A stretch of 64,000 bases of DNA, from the NCBI GenBank assembly GCA_910583785.1, contig CAJTZK010000002.1:1-64000 (forward strand). The letters are read 5' to 3'. A program made the position numbers and the translations under genes. The notes beneath the pieces are model-generated. The model was not told the DNA's origin, searched no databases, and saw nothing but the letters and a program-made list of their open reading frames with translations. Shown here piece by piece: positions 44,427 to 51,547 of this stretch (its first letter is position 1; each line of letters begins with the position of its first letter). Origin of the DNA: an uncultured Oscillibacter sp. Its GTDB lineage: Bacteria > Bacillota > Clostridia > Oscillospirales > Oscillospiraceae.

Positions 44427-44645
44427 ATGATTTCTTATGATAATTTGTGGAAAGTGATGAAAGAAAAGCAGATTTCGCAATATGCGCTGATTAAAAAATA
44501 TGGGGTCAGCCCGGGGCAGATTACCAGGCTAAAGCGGAACGAGAGCGTCAGCACCCACACCATTGACATGTTTTGCAGAATCCTGGACTGCGAAGTGGAG
44601 GATATCATGCGGTATGTACGGGAACCAGAAGCAAAAAAAATTTAG
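44427..44645 (+). CDS. Small Cro/C1-type helix-turn-helix regulator
   Basis: This 72-aa protein is a single HTH domain: MISYDNLWKVMKEKQISQYA, then YGVSPGQITRLKRNE and IDMFCRILDCEVEDIM. Such proteins act as dimeric repressors. It is lower in G+C than its surroundings and lies back to back with the acetyltransferase-like gene, with a 220-bp AT-rich gap containing TATAAT/TATATA elements and the near-palindrome ACCGATATTGGT (44356-44367), a possible operator. ATG 44427 is preceded by GAGG; a TTG three codons earlier is possible. Confidence 0.85.
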   Translation: MISYDNLWKVMKEKQISQYALIKKYGVSPGQITRLKRNESVSTHTIDMFCRILDCEVEDIMRYVREPEAKKI

Positions 44646-44719
44646 CCCCGGGCTCCCTGGGACCAGGCTCCCGAAAGCGGGGCTGCGGGATGGGCAAGAA
44701 CGCGTCCGGGCGGGAATGA
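44646..44719 (+). pseudogene. Decayed rubredoxin 3' fragment
   Basis: This stretch aligns by eye to the 3' half of the intact rubredoxin gene at 43096-43180. Shared blocks include CTCCCTGGGACCAGG, TCCCGA, GATGGGCAAG and the ending GGAAT-stop. About 10-12 nt covering the second cysteine pair are missing and the frame is lost. It starts right after the HTH stop codon. Confidence 0.8.
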
Positions 44720-44736
44720 GGGCCATCTATAAAAGA

Positions 44737-44762
44737 AAGGGCAGAGCCTAAGCTCCGCCCTT
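44737..44762 (-). terminator. Terminator of the LacI-family gene
   Basis: AAGGGCAGAGC pairs with GCTCCGCCCTT around CTAA, with one mismatch. The minus-strand tail is TTTCTTTT. Confidence 0.75.
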
Positions 44763-44822
44763 ACCGGCTGTAACATGGATACGCCCTATTTTGCAGGACC
44801 GCCTGCCGCGCGGATGGCCCCG

Positions 44823-45821
44823 TCAGGAATGCGCCTCGCCGCAAGGGCGGTAAACCGAGGTCAGCACCCGTTCTACCACCGGGGCGTCTGGCTTTTCCAC
44901 CCGGAGGAGAATCTGCTCCCCGGCGACGCGGCCCAATTCCTCCACGGGCTGGACGATGCGGTCCACCTGGTCATAGTAGAACTCGTAGGCCCGGGTGTCG
45001 TAGTCCACGAAGCTGACCAGCTCCAGGTCCTGCCGGGGCCAGATGTTTTTCCCCCGGAGGTAGGCGATGGTGACGGAGGCCATCAGGCCCTGGCAGACCA
45101 GGATGGCGTCGCAGCCCCGCTCCAGCAGCCGCTCCAGGCAGGGCGGGGCGCTGTCCTCCATGGAGTCGCCGTAGAGGATGAGGTCCTCGTCCTGGGGGAG
45201 GCCGCAGTCCGCCATGGCGGTCCGGCAGGCGGCAATCCGCTCCTGGGTGGTGGAGAGCCTGCGCAGCCCGCCGATGACCCCAATCCGCCGCTTCCCCTGC
45301 GCCGCCAGGCGGCAGACGCTGCGGTAGATGGGCTGGAAGTTGGAGACGGAAACGGAGGAGTATTTCTGGCTTTCAAAGGTCCGGTCCACCAGCACCAACG
45401 GGAACCCGGCGGGAATCAGGCCGTCCAGCCGGGCGAAATCGTCCATGGTGCTGGCGATCAAAAGCCCGTCCACCAGCCCGGCGGTGAGGAGGCGCAGGTT
45501 CGTCTCCTCCCGGTCCATGTTCTCCTTGGTGTTGGCGATGATGAGGTGGTAGCCCTGGGCGGAGAGGTAATTTTCCGCCGACTCGATGATGGTGCCGAAG
45601 AACTTGTTGGAAATATCGGGGACGATGAAGCCGATAGTCTTCTTTTTCCCCGTGCGGAAGCTCCGGGCGGAGGCGTCTGGGGTGTAGCCCAGCTGCCGGA
45701 TGGCCTGATAGACCTTCTCCTTGGTTTCCCCGGAGACATAGCGGGTGGAGTTGATAGTGTGGGAAACGGTGGCGGTGGAGACCCCCGCCAGCCGGGCCAC
45801 GTCGCTGATGGTGGCTTTCAT
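44823..45821 (-). CDS. LacI-family transcriptional regulator
   Basis: This 332-aa repressor has an N-terminal LacI HTH (TISDVARLAGVSTATVSHTIN, residues 4-24), a hinge helix (TPDASARSFRTGKKKTIGFIVPD) and a periplasmic-binding-protein-like effector domain with the usual NKFFGTIIESAE and LVDGLLIAST blocks. Its effector is probably a sugar or purine, not readable here. Its own promoter carries AAGCGTTT and AAGCGGTT cores, matching the LacI-family AANCGNTT pattern, so it likely represses itself. It diverges from queT. Confidence 0.92.
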   Translation of the reverse strand: MKATISDVARLAGVSTATVSHTINSTRYVSGETKEKVYQAIRQLGYTPDASARSFRTGKKKTIGFIVPDISNKFFGTIIESAENYLSAQGYHLIIANTKENMDREETNLRLLTAGLVDGLLIASTMDDFARLDGLIPAGFPLVLVDRTFESQKYSSVSVSNFQPIYRSVCRLAAQGKRRIGVIGGLRRLSTTQERIAACRTAMADCGLPQDEDLILYGDSMEDSAPPCLERLLERGCDAILVCQGLMASVTIAYLRGKNIWPRQDLELVSFVDYDTRAYEFYYDQVDRIVQPVEELGRVAGEQILLRVEKPDAPVVERVLTSVYRPCGEAHS

Positions 45822-45860
45822 TGATCGAATCCTTTACGTAACAAAAAATCGCTTTTGCGC

Positions 45861-45910
45861 AAGCGGTTAAGTTGTAGTATAAGACAGCTTCTGATTCCCG
45901 TCAAGCGTTT
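45861..45910. promoter_or_regulatory. lacI-type promoter with two AANCGNTT operator cores
   Basis: On the minus strand, TTGACG (45904-45899), 17-nt spacer, TATACT (45881-45876). AAGCGTTT (45903-45910) overlaps the -35, and AAGCGGTT (45861-45868) lies just past the start of transcription. Inverted repeats CGCTTttgcgcAAGCG (45850-45865) and AAGCGTttttgACGCTT (45903-45919) hold the cores. Confidence 0.65.
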
Positions 45911-45940
45911 TTGACGCTTTTTGACAGGAAAATTTTTCCC

Positions 45941-45969
45941 TTGCCAAGGCCGCCGCTCTGTGCTATACT
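45941..45969 (+). promoter_or_regulatory. Sigma-A promoter for queT
   Basis: TTGCCA (45941-45946), 17-nt spacer, TATACT (45964-45969). It gives a leader of about 64 nt. Confidence 0.78.
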
Positions 45970-45974
45970 CTCTT

Positions 45975-46031
45975 GCGGCAGGTGCCATCACCCTGCCCGC
46001 CCCGTCGCAGGACGAACCAAAAAAATGGAGG
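45975..46031 (+). promoter_or_regulatory. Structured queT leader, possible preQ1-type riboswitch
   Basis: Hairpin GGCAGGTG/CACCCTGCC with loop CCAT, then a small CGTC/GACG hairpin, then an A-rich run and AATGGAGG. Loop CCAT (45985-45988) can pair with ATGG (46025-46028), which overlaps the ribosome binding site. The gene context fits a preQ1 riboswitch, but I do not recognise a published consensus. Confidence 0.4.
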
Positions 46032-46039
46032 AATTTAAC

Positions 46040-46549
46040 ATGATGAAAACCCGCTTCCATACCCGGAGGCTGGCCCTGGCCGGCCTTGTGGCCGCTATTT
46101 ACGCGGCGGCCACCCTGATCCTGCCCATCCCGCAGTACATGGGCGTCCAGTTCCGCGTGGCGGAGGCCCTGACGGTGCTGCCCTTCCTGTTTCCGGAGGC
46201 CATCCCCGGCCTGGCGGTGGGCTGCTTCCTGGCGAACCTGCTGGGCTCTCCCATCATGCTGGACTGGATCTTCGGCACGCTGGCGACGCTGCTGGCCGCC
46301 CTTTGGAGCCGGAGGATGCCCAACGTGTACTTAGCCGCCCTGCCGCCGGTTGTCTGCAATGCGGTCATCGTGGGGGCGGAAATCGCCTGGTTCGTGGTGC
46401 AGGACGGCGGGGCTTTCTGGCCCGCCTATGGGCTGAACGCCCTCACCGTGGGATTGGGGGAGCTGGCGGCGTGCTATCTTCTGGGCGTGCCCCTGGCAAA
46501 GCTGCTGGGAAAGACCCTGGCGGCCCAGGGCACGCTGGAGGCCCGTTGA
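46040..46549 (+). CDS. queT: QueT-family queuosine-precursor transporter (S component)
   Basis: This 169-aa membrane protein has about five helices and the QueT family pattern: PIPQYMGVQFRVAEALTVLPF, EAIPGLAVGCFLANLL, DWIFGTLATLLAALWSRR. It serves as a substrate-binding S component for an energy-coupling factor transporter bringing in preQ1 or queuine-type bases. No ECF ATPase or T component is nearby, which is usual for group II ECF systems with shared modules. TGGAGG sits 8 nt before the ATG in a structured leader. A terminator follows at once. Confidence 0.9.
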   Translation: MMKTRFHTRRLALAGLVAAIYAAATLILPIPQYMGVQFRVAEALTVLPFLFPEAIPGLAVGCFLANLLGSPIMLDWIFGTLATLLAALWSRRMPNVYLAALPPVVCNAVIVGAEIAWFVVQDGGAFWPAYGLNALTVGLGELAACYLLGVPLAKLLGKTLAAQGTLEAR

Positions 46550-46554
46550 GATGA

Positions 46555-46584
46555 GAGAAAAGGGACCGCTTTTGCGGTCCCTTT
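46555..46584. terminator. Bidirectional terminator, queT/nitroreductase
   Basis: AAAGGGACCGC and GCGGTCCCTTT around TTTT, between converging genes. Confidence 0.88.
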
Positions 46585-46586
46585 CC

Positions 46587-47249
46587 TTATGCCCAGCAGA
46601 AGGCTTCCCTCCCGGCCCCGATTTCAAAGTGGTACTTCCCGATGCCAAGATCCACGCCGGAGAACGCGCCGCCGCAGGTTATGGAGACCTTCCGCCCCTC
46701 TCCCCGGACGGTGAATGCCTGCCGGTTCAGCGCCGTGGGCGCCAGCAAAAGGGCCTCCACCCCCTTGACGAACCACTCCGGAGCCGGACCGGCATAGGAG
46801 GCAACCTCCTCCGGCCGCTTGGACCTGTGGGGCACGCCCTGCGTCCGGCCATAGCCCAGGGCGATGAGGCCCAGGATTTTCCCGGCCCCGGGGGCGGCGT
46901 TCCGCTCCACGCCCTTCCGGCTGTATGTCCCCCCGACCCACCAGGAGTTGAGCCCCAGGGTCTGGGCGAAGAGCATCATATCCGCCCCGCAGTACCCAAC
47001 CGCCTCGTCCAGGCCGGGCCTGTCCGGGCCCGCCAGGATGAGGTAGTTGCGGACCCCCTTGGTCAAAAAGAGCTTCAGGGCGGGGCCGAAGGCCTCCGTA
47101 TTCTCCGTCACCAGGCTCATGGCCAGGCCGCGGCGTTCGTTGCTGCCCCGCATCCGCTCGTCCAGCCGGGCGAGGAGGTCTTCGGGAATTTTTTCCTCCG
47201 TGTACCGCCGGACCGTGTGGCGGGTCCGCATGGCCTCTTCCAGGGTCAT
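46587..47249 (-). CDS. Nitroreductase-family flavoprotein
   Basis: This 220-aa protein starts MTLEEAMRTRHTVRRYTEEKIPEDLL, the usual nitroreductase N-terminus with Arg residues for the FMN phosphate. A later stretch, DEAVGYCGADMMLFAQTLGLNSWWVGG, is typical of the active-site helix. Its shape resembles the TM1586-type sub-group of putative nitroreductases. It probably uses FMN and NAD(P)H; the physiological substrate is unknown. CGGAGGC precedes the ATG. The gene sits alone between a terminator and the palindrome cluster. Confidence 0.85.
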   Translation of the reverse strand: MTLEEAMRTRHTVRRYTEEKIPEDLLARLDERMRGSNERRGLAMSLVTENTEAFGPALKLFLTKGVRNYLILAGPDRPGLDEAVGYCGADMMLFAQTLGLNSWWVGGTYSRKGVERNAAPGAGKILGLIALGYGRTQGVPHRSKRPEEVASYAGPAPEWFVKGVEALLLAPTALNRQAFTVRGEGRKVSITCGGAFSGVDLGIGKYHFEIGAGREAFCWA

Positions 47250-47324
47250 AAAAGCGCCTCCGTTTCGGGCCGATTGAGATGGTTCATGTTATAGCCGGCG
47301 CAGTTAAAACGAATTCAATGGATT

Positions 47325-47467
47325 CTTTTCAACGAAGCGCTGCATAGCAGCGCTTCAGGCCGCATATGCGGCCTGAAGCGCCAGACTTCATAGGAAACGC
47401 ATACGCGCCTTGCGCGCCGGCGGACCAAACGTCCGCCGGTTGAAAAGGGGCTTTGTCCCTTTTCAAC
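47325..47467. repeat. Dense palindrome cluster bounded by CTTTTCAAC/GTTGAAAAG
   Basis: Hairpins in order: GAAGCGCTGC/GCAGCGCTTC (47334-47356), a 32-bp perfect palindrome (47350-47381) that shares one arm with the first, CCGGCGGAC/GTCCGCCGG (47417-47439), and GTTGAAAAGGG/CCCTTTTCAAC (47439-47467). CTTTTCAAC at 47325-47333 is the complement of GTTGAAAAG at 47439-47447. No gene is seen in 47250-47600. Confidence 0.85.
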
Positions 47468-47600
47468 TGCGCTGATTATACCACGCCCTCCGGCGGGCTT
47501 GGTGAATTTTTTAAAAATTCCCAGAATTTTGAGACAAGGCCCCTCCTCCCGTCGTACAATCAGTGAGAGTACTCCCATCCCGACAAATCGAGGACGACAT

Positions 47601-48083
47601 ATGAACAAGGCCCGCTTTAACGACGCCGCCCGGCGCTATCAGAATATGGTCTACCGGACCGCCCTCCACGCCCTGGGAAGCCCCCAGGACGCGGAGGACG
47701 CCGTCCAGGAGGTCTTCCTGCGCCTGTTTCAGTACAGGGGAACCTTTGAAAGCGAGGAGCACCTGCGGCGCTGGCTGCTGCGGGTGACGGTGAACTATGG
47801 CCGGGATCTGCTGAAAAGCCCCTGGCGGAAGCGCCGGGTCTCCTGGGAGGAGACGCCGGAAATTCCGGTTTTCGACCGGCCCGGGCAGGCGGCGCTGTAC
47901 CGGGAGGTGATGGCCCTGCCGGAGAAATACCGGACGGTGCTGAACCTCTTCTACTACGAGGAGCTCAGCGTCCGGGAGATCGGGACGCTGCTGGGGGTGG
48001 AGGCATCCACGGTGACCACCCGGCTGGCCCGGGCCCGGAAGCGGCTGAGAGAACGATTGGGGGAGGACTGGCAGGATGAGTAA
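47601..48083 (+). CDS. ECF-type RNA polymerase sigma factor
   Basis: This 160-aa protein has sigma region 2 (VYRTALHALGSPQDAEDAVQEVFLRLFQ, residues ~17-45) and region 4 (LPEKYRTVLNLFYYEELSVREIGTLLGVEASTVTTRLARARKRL, ~106-150), the two-domain layout of extracytoplasmic-function sigma factors. It would direct RNA polymerase to a small regulon after release by an anti-sigma factor. GAGGA precedes the ATG. Its 3' end overlaps the next gene, a membrane protein that may be its anti-sigma factor, by 8 nt. Confidence 0.93.
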   Translation: MNKARFNDAARRYQNMVYRTALHALGSPQDAEDAVQEVFLRLFQYRGTFESEEHLRRWLLRVTVNYGRDLLKSPWRKRRVSWEETPEIPVFDRPGQAALYREVMALPEKYRTVLNLFYYEELSVREIGTLLGVEASTVTTRLARARKRLRERLGEDWQDE

Positions 48084-49911
48084 CCGGGAATTTTACCAGG
48101 AGACCTTCTCCCAGGTCCGGGGAACCGGAGAAATCCGATGGGAGGATTATGAGATGAGAAGACGGGGAAAGAGCCTGAAATGGTTTGTGACGCTGGCGGC
48201 GTCCGTCGCCCTGCTGGCGGCGTTGTCCGCCCTGGCGGTGGCGGCCAACTTCTTCGGCCTGCGGGACGTGCTGCTGCCGGAGAAGGGCAGCGTGAACGTG
48301 ACGGACGAGCGGGGGGTGGTGGTCCCCGGGGAATACGAGTACAAGGACTTCGTCAGCCTCTCCGGCTGGGCGGATACCCCGGAGAGCAGGGCCCTGGCGG
48401 AGTGGCAGGCGTTTTTGGAGGGCTATGACCAGGACGGGGCCATTATCAGCGAGATTGGAAACAGCCCCACGGGCTTTGAGGAGCGCTATGGACACTATCT
48501 GGTCTACACCCAGGAGATGGCCGACAAGCTGGAGGAGATCGTCGCGAAGTATGAGCTGAAGCTCCACGAGTGGATGGAGGTGGTTCTGCCGGAGACCTGG
48601 CCGCAAGCCGTGGGAGGCTTCTTCCGGGAGAACGTCGTCCCTTACTCCGGCTATATCTACGAAAACGGCACCTTCCGCTTCGACGGCGACGCGGAGCTGG
48701 GGGCCGGGGAGCTGAAGGGCTACGGACCCATTGAGTACCAGTTCAGCCGCTCCGTCAAGGGGACCTTTGACGACGTGGCGCTGAACATCGGGGACCTCGG
48801 CGGCTTTGAGGAGTGGGGATACCGGGCGGCGGACGGGACGTCCGTCACCCTGGGCCTGGGGGAGCGGAACCGCTCCTTGATTCTGGCGGACCTGGGGGAC
48901 AGCTTCGTGCTGGTGAACGTGCTGACAGGCCGGGAGGGGGACGACACCTTCTCCTCCGGCCCCATTGGCCGGGAGGAGCTGGAGGAGCTGGCGGACAGCT
49001 TCTTCTATTCCGCCCTGACGCCGGTGAGGGAGCCGGACCGGGCCGCCCTTCTGGACGCCAACGCCCGGTATCTGGAGGACCTGGAGAACCAGCCCGTTGA
49101 GACTCTGCCCTCGGAGTCCGAGGACCCGCTGTATACCCGGACGGGAATCCGAAGCGACGTGGCCCGGGACTTTGTTCTCCTGCTGGCGGAGCGCATCGAG
49201 GATGGACGGCGGGAGGAAATCGCGGACCTTCTGGTCTACCCCGCCCAGGTGGAGACGTCCGGCGGAATTGATACGGTAAGCTCCCCGGAGGAATTTCTGC
49301 GGTACTATGATGAAACCGTGGGGCAAAGCGCCCTGTCCCTGGCGGCGGACATGGCCTGGGAGCCCGCCCCCTCGGAGGTGTTCAGCGACGGCAGCGGCCT
49401 GGCCTCGGCGGCTAACGGCGCGGTGTGGTTCGGGCTGGTGGAGGACGGCGTGATTCGGATTTTCACCCTCCAGACGGATCAGTGGAGCATCCGGGCGGGA
49501 AACGGAACCATCACCCAGGACGGCGGGGACGATCTGTACGAAGCCCTCTCCCTGGACGAGGGGCGGGAATTCCTCCTGCATCTGGCGGACCTCATCGACC
49601 GGGGGGAGCGGGAGGAAATCGCGGGCCTGCTGGTCTACCCCGCCCAGGTGAAGGCCCCCGGCGGCGAATGGACGGCAAACACGCCGGAGGAATTCCTGGA
49701 GTGCTACGGCGAGACCTTTGGAACCGGCGGAAGCACGCTGGCGGCGGACCTCCGGGCAGACCCGGAGCCGGTTTTGGACGGCGGCGGCGGGCTGGCCTCG
49801 GCCCTCGGCGAGACGGTGTGGTTTGGACGGGCGGAGGGAAGGCTCCGGATTTTCTCCCTCGAGTCGGATGTGTGGCTGTGGAGTATCCGCTATATGGGCG
49901 AGAAGCCATAA
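48076..49911 (+). CDS. Membrane-anchored repeat protein, probable ECF anti-sigma/sensor
   Basis: This 611-aa protein has a short cytoplasmic N-terminus (~35 residues), one membrane helix (WFVTLAASVALLAALSALAVAANFFGL, ~36-60) and a long external part. The outer region holds two related ~130-residue blocks near the C-terminus, marked FVLLLAERIEDGRREEIADLLVYPAQV and FLLHLADLIDRGEREEIAGLLVYPAQV, each ending in a short GLASA ... VWFG strand. The cytoplasmic part is too short for a classical zinc anti-sigma domain but could still bind the sigma factor. The 8-nt overlap with the ECF gene implies coupling. I do not recognise the family of the outer domain. Confidence 0.78.
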   Translation: MSNREFYQETFSQVRGTGEIRWEDYEMRRRGKSLKWFVTLAASVALLAALSALAVAANFFGLRDVLLPEKGSVNVTDERGVVVPGEYEYKDFVSLSGWADTPESRALAEWQAFLEGYDQDGAIISEIGNSPTGFEERYGHYLVYTQEMADKLEEIVAKYELKLHEWMEVVLPETWPQAVGGFFRENVVPYSGYIYENGTFRFDGDAELGAGELKGYGPIEYQFSRSVKGTFDDVALNIGDLGGFEEWGYRAADGTSVTLGLGERNRSLILADLGDSFVLVNVLTGREGDDTFSSGPIGREELEELADSFFYSALTPVREPDRAALLDANARYLEDLENQPVETLPSESEDPLYTRTGIRSDVARDFVLLLAERIEDGRREEIADLLVYPAQVETSGGIDTVSSPEEFLRYYDETVGQSALSLAADMAWEPAPSEVFSDGSGLASAANGAVWFGLVEDGVIRIFTLQTDQWSIRAGNGTITQDGGDDLYEALSLDEGREFLLHLADLIDRGEREEIAGLLVYPAQVKAPGGEWTANTPEEFLECYGETFGTGGSTLAADLRADPEPVLDGGGGLASALGETVWFGRAEGRLRIFSLESDVWLWSIRYMGEKP

Positions 49912-49917
49912 GGACAA

Positions 49918-49955
49918 AAGAAGGGCCGGGAACATCCGTTCCCGGCCCTTCTTTT
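49918..49955. terminator. Bidirectional terminator
   Basis: AAGAAGGGCCGGGAAC pairs with GTTCCCGGCCCTTCTT around ATCC, then TT. It serves converging genes. Confidence 0.92.
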
Positions 49956-50574
49956 ACAGCGCCTCGATGAGCTTGGTCAATTCCTGGTGGAACCGGCCCA
50001 CATGGAGGCCGTCCACAAAGCGGTGGTTCAGTTCCAGGGAGATGTGGAGCACCTTCCGCTCCCCCTCCTGGCCGTATTTCCCCCAGGCAATCCGGGGCAC
50101 GGCGTCGTCCGGGTCGAAGTTCCGCTCGTTGGTCAGGGCCGTCAGCTCCACCCAGGGAAGGCAGGTGAAGTAAATCAAATCCAGGCTGTCCTCCTGGTCC
50201 AGGAAGGTGGTCTGGGCGGCGCTTTTCGCCCTGGCGGCGGCGCAGAAGGTTTGGAGATCCTCCTCCATGGGCAGGGTGACGATGTGGAACCGCTCCGCCC
50301 CGGGCTTTAGATCCGTGAAGCTGGGATTTCTCCGGTCAAAGAGGACCAGGTCCTCCCCCCGGAGGGCGTAGCGGAACGCCTCCACGCCGTTGACGGCCCG
50401 GGTGCAGAGGTAAACCAGGGAATGGTAGAAGGAGAGGCGGTTTTCCTTGGTAAACTGGTACAGCCGGGTGACGTCCTGGCGGAAGGTGACGGAGAAAAAG
50501 GGCTGGGACATGGGGGAGAAGAAGTCAAACAGCTCCCGCCGGGGCCACGCGGCCCGGTCGACGATATGGGTCAT
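49954..50574 (-). CDS. CatA-like chloramphenicol acetyltransferase family protein
   Basis: This 206-aa protein has the CAT fold pattern: PRRELFDFFSPMSQPFFSVTFRQDVT near the start, FYHSLVYLCTRAVN, and the catalytic HxxxDG as NHRFVDGLH (His184, Asp188). It could transfer an acetyl group from acetyl-CoA to a hydroxyl. Chromosomal CAT-like genes in Clostridia often do not give resistance, so the substrate is uncertain. Start 50574 follows AAGGAGGG; the in-frame extension to 50628 precedes that site. Slightly shorter than classical CAT (~215-220). Confidence 0.87.
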   Translation of the reverse strand: MTHIVDRAAWPRRELFDFFSPMSQPFFSVTFRQDVTRLYQFTKENRLSFYHSLVYLCTRAVNGVEAFRYALRGEDLVLFDRRNPSFTDLKPGAERFHIVTLPMEEDLQTFCAAARAKSAAQTTFLDQEDSLDLIYFTCLPWVELTALTNERNFDPDDAVPRIAWGKYGQEGERKVLHISLELNHRFVDGLHVGRFHQELTKLIEAL

Positions 50575-50657
50575 GGAGGGCCCTCCTTTCTGATGAAACA
50601 AGTATAGCAGAAGGGGGAAAATTTGCAAGGCCCCCGGCTTTTGTTCCTCAAAAAGAA

Positions 50658-50686
50658 TTGAATCGCCAGCGGGCTTGTGTTATACT
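50658..50686 (+). promoter_or_regulatory. Sigma-A promoter for lipoprotein-rsmA operon
   Basis: TTGAAT (50658-50663), 17-nt spacer, TATACT (50681-50686). Confidence 0.78.
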
Positions 50687-50720
50687 CTCCTGTGACATTG
50701 ACGGACAGGAGGTCTGCACC

Positions 50721-51521
50721 ATGAAAATCCGTTTTTTAATACCGCTGCTGCTGGTACTGGCCCTGGGCCTTACCTCCTGCGGGGCGGAAACGATTCCCGA
50801 GAAGCCGCCGGAGGCGGCCCCTCCGGAAACCGCCCAGCCGGAGGAACCCCCGCCAGAGACGGACCCGGCGGGGACCGATTCGCCGGAGGAAACGGCGCTC
50901 CCCCCGCTGGAGGGAACGCCCCTGACGGCGGAGGAGCTGGCCCAGGCCGACGAGGCGTTTAACTGCTACGGCCACCCCGGCGACAAGGCCCAGGAGCTGG
51001 GATGCTTCTTCACCAGCTCCTACGAGGACGTGACGGAGCTGGACTTTGAGGCCTTCCTTCAGTATTACTTTGTGGAGAGCGCCGAGCTGGGGGACGGCGA
51101 CGTGGAGGAGTTTCAGGCCCTGGCGGCCCTGCCGGACTTCCCTTGGGACGCGGAGGACCTGGAGTGCTGGGGAAACGTCCCCAGCGGCCTTCCGGTGCCC
51201 GTCCACCGCATCCCCCGGGCGGCGGTGGACCAGACCCTGGAGACCTACGCCGGGATTACCGCCTCCAGCCTGAAAGATACGAGCGGTATTCTCTATTTAT
51301 CTGATTACGATTCGTATTACAACTTTACCAGCGATTACGGCCCCGGCGCCTTCCAGCCGGTGGAGGGGGTCCGGGACGGCGATACCGTCCGTCTCCGCTC
51401 CGGGCCCGCGTGGGGGAACGGAGGCGAGGTAATTCAGGAGCTGGCACTCCGGGAGGAGGAAGGGCGCTGGCTGATTCAGTCCTTCAACTCTTACCCCGTT
51501 GAAAACGGCTGGCCCTCATGA
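50721..51521 (+). CDS. Lipoprotein of unknown function
   Basis: This 266-aa protein has a signal sequence ending in a lipobox (LTSC, Cys at 20). A low-complexity Pro/Glu stretch (residues ~25-65) is followed by a globular part with many acidic and aromatic residues (FNCYGHPGDKAQELGCFF, DYDSYYNFTSDYGPG). No known domain was recognised. Similar proteins are widespread in Oscillospiraceae as 'hypothetical'. AGGAGG lies 8 nt before the ATG. Its last codons overlap an upstream alternative start of rsmA. Confidence 0.75.
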   Translation: MKIRFLIPLLLVLALGLTSCGAETIPEKPPEAAPPETAQPEEPPPETDPAGTDSPEETALPPLEGTPLTAEELAQADEAFNCYGHPGDKAQELGCFFTSSYEDVTELDFEAFLQYYFVESAELGDGDVEEFQALAALPDFPWDAEDLECWGNVPSGLPVPVHRIPRAAVDQTLETYAGITASSLKDTSGILYLSDYDSYYNFTSDYGPGAFQPVEGVRDGDTVRLRSGPAWGNGGEVIQELALREEEGRWLIQSFNSYPVENGWPS

Positions 51522-51547
51522 AAAACGAACCGAAAGGCGGACAAGCC

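Noticed and set aside
49954..50574. Acquired chloramphenicol resistance gene.
   Set aside because: The catalytic HxxxDG is present, but composition matches the host chromosome and no mobile element is near.
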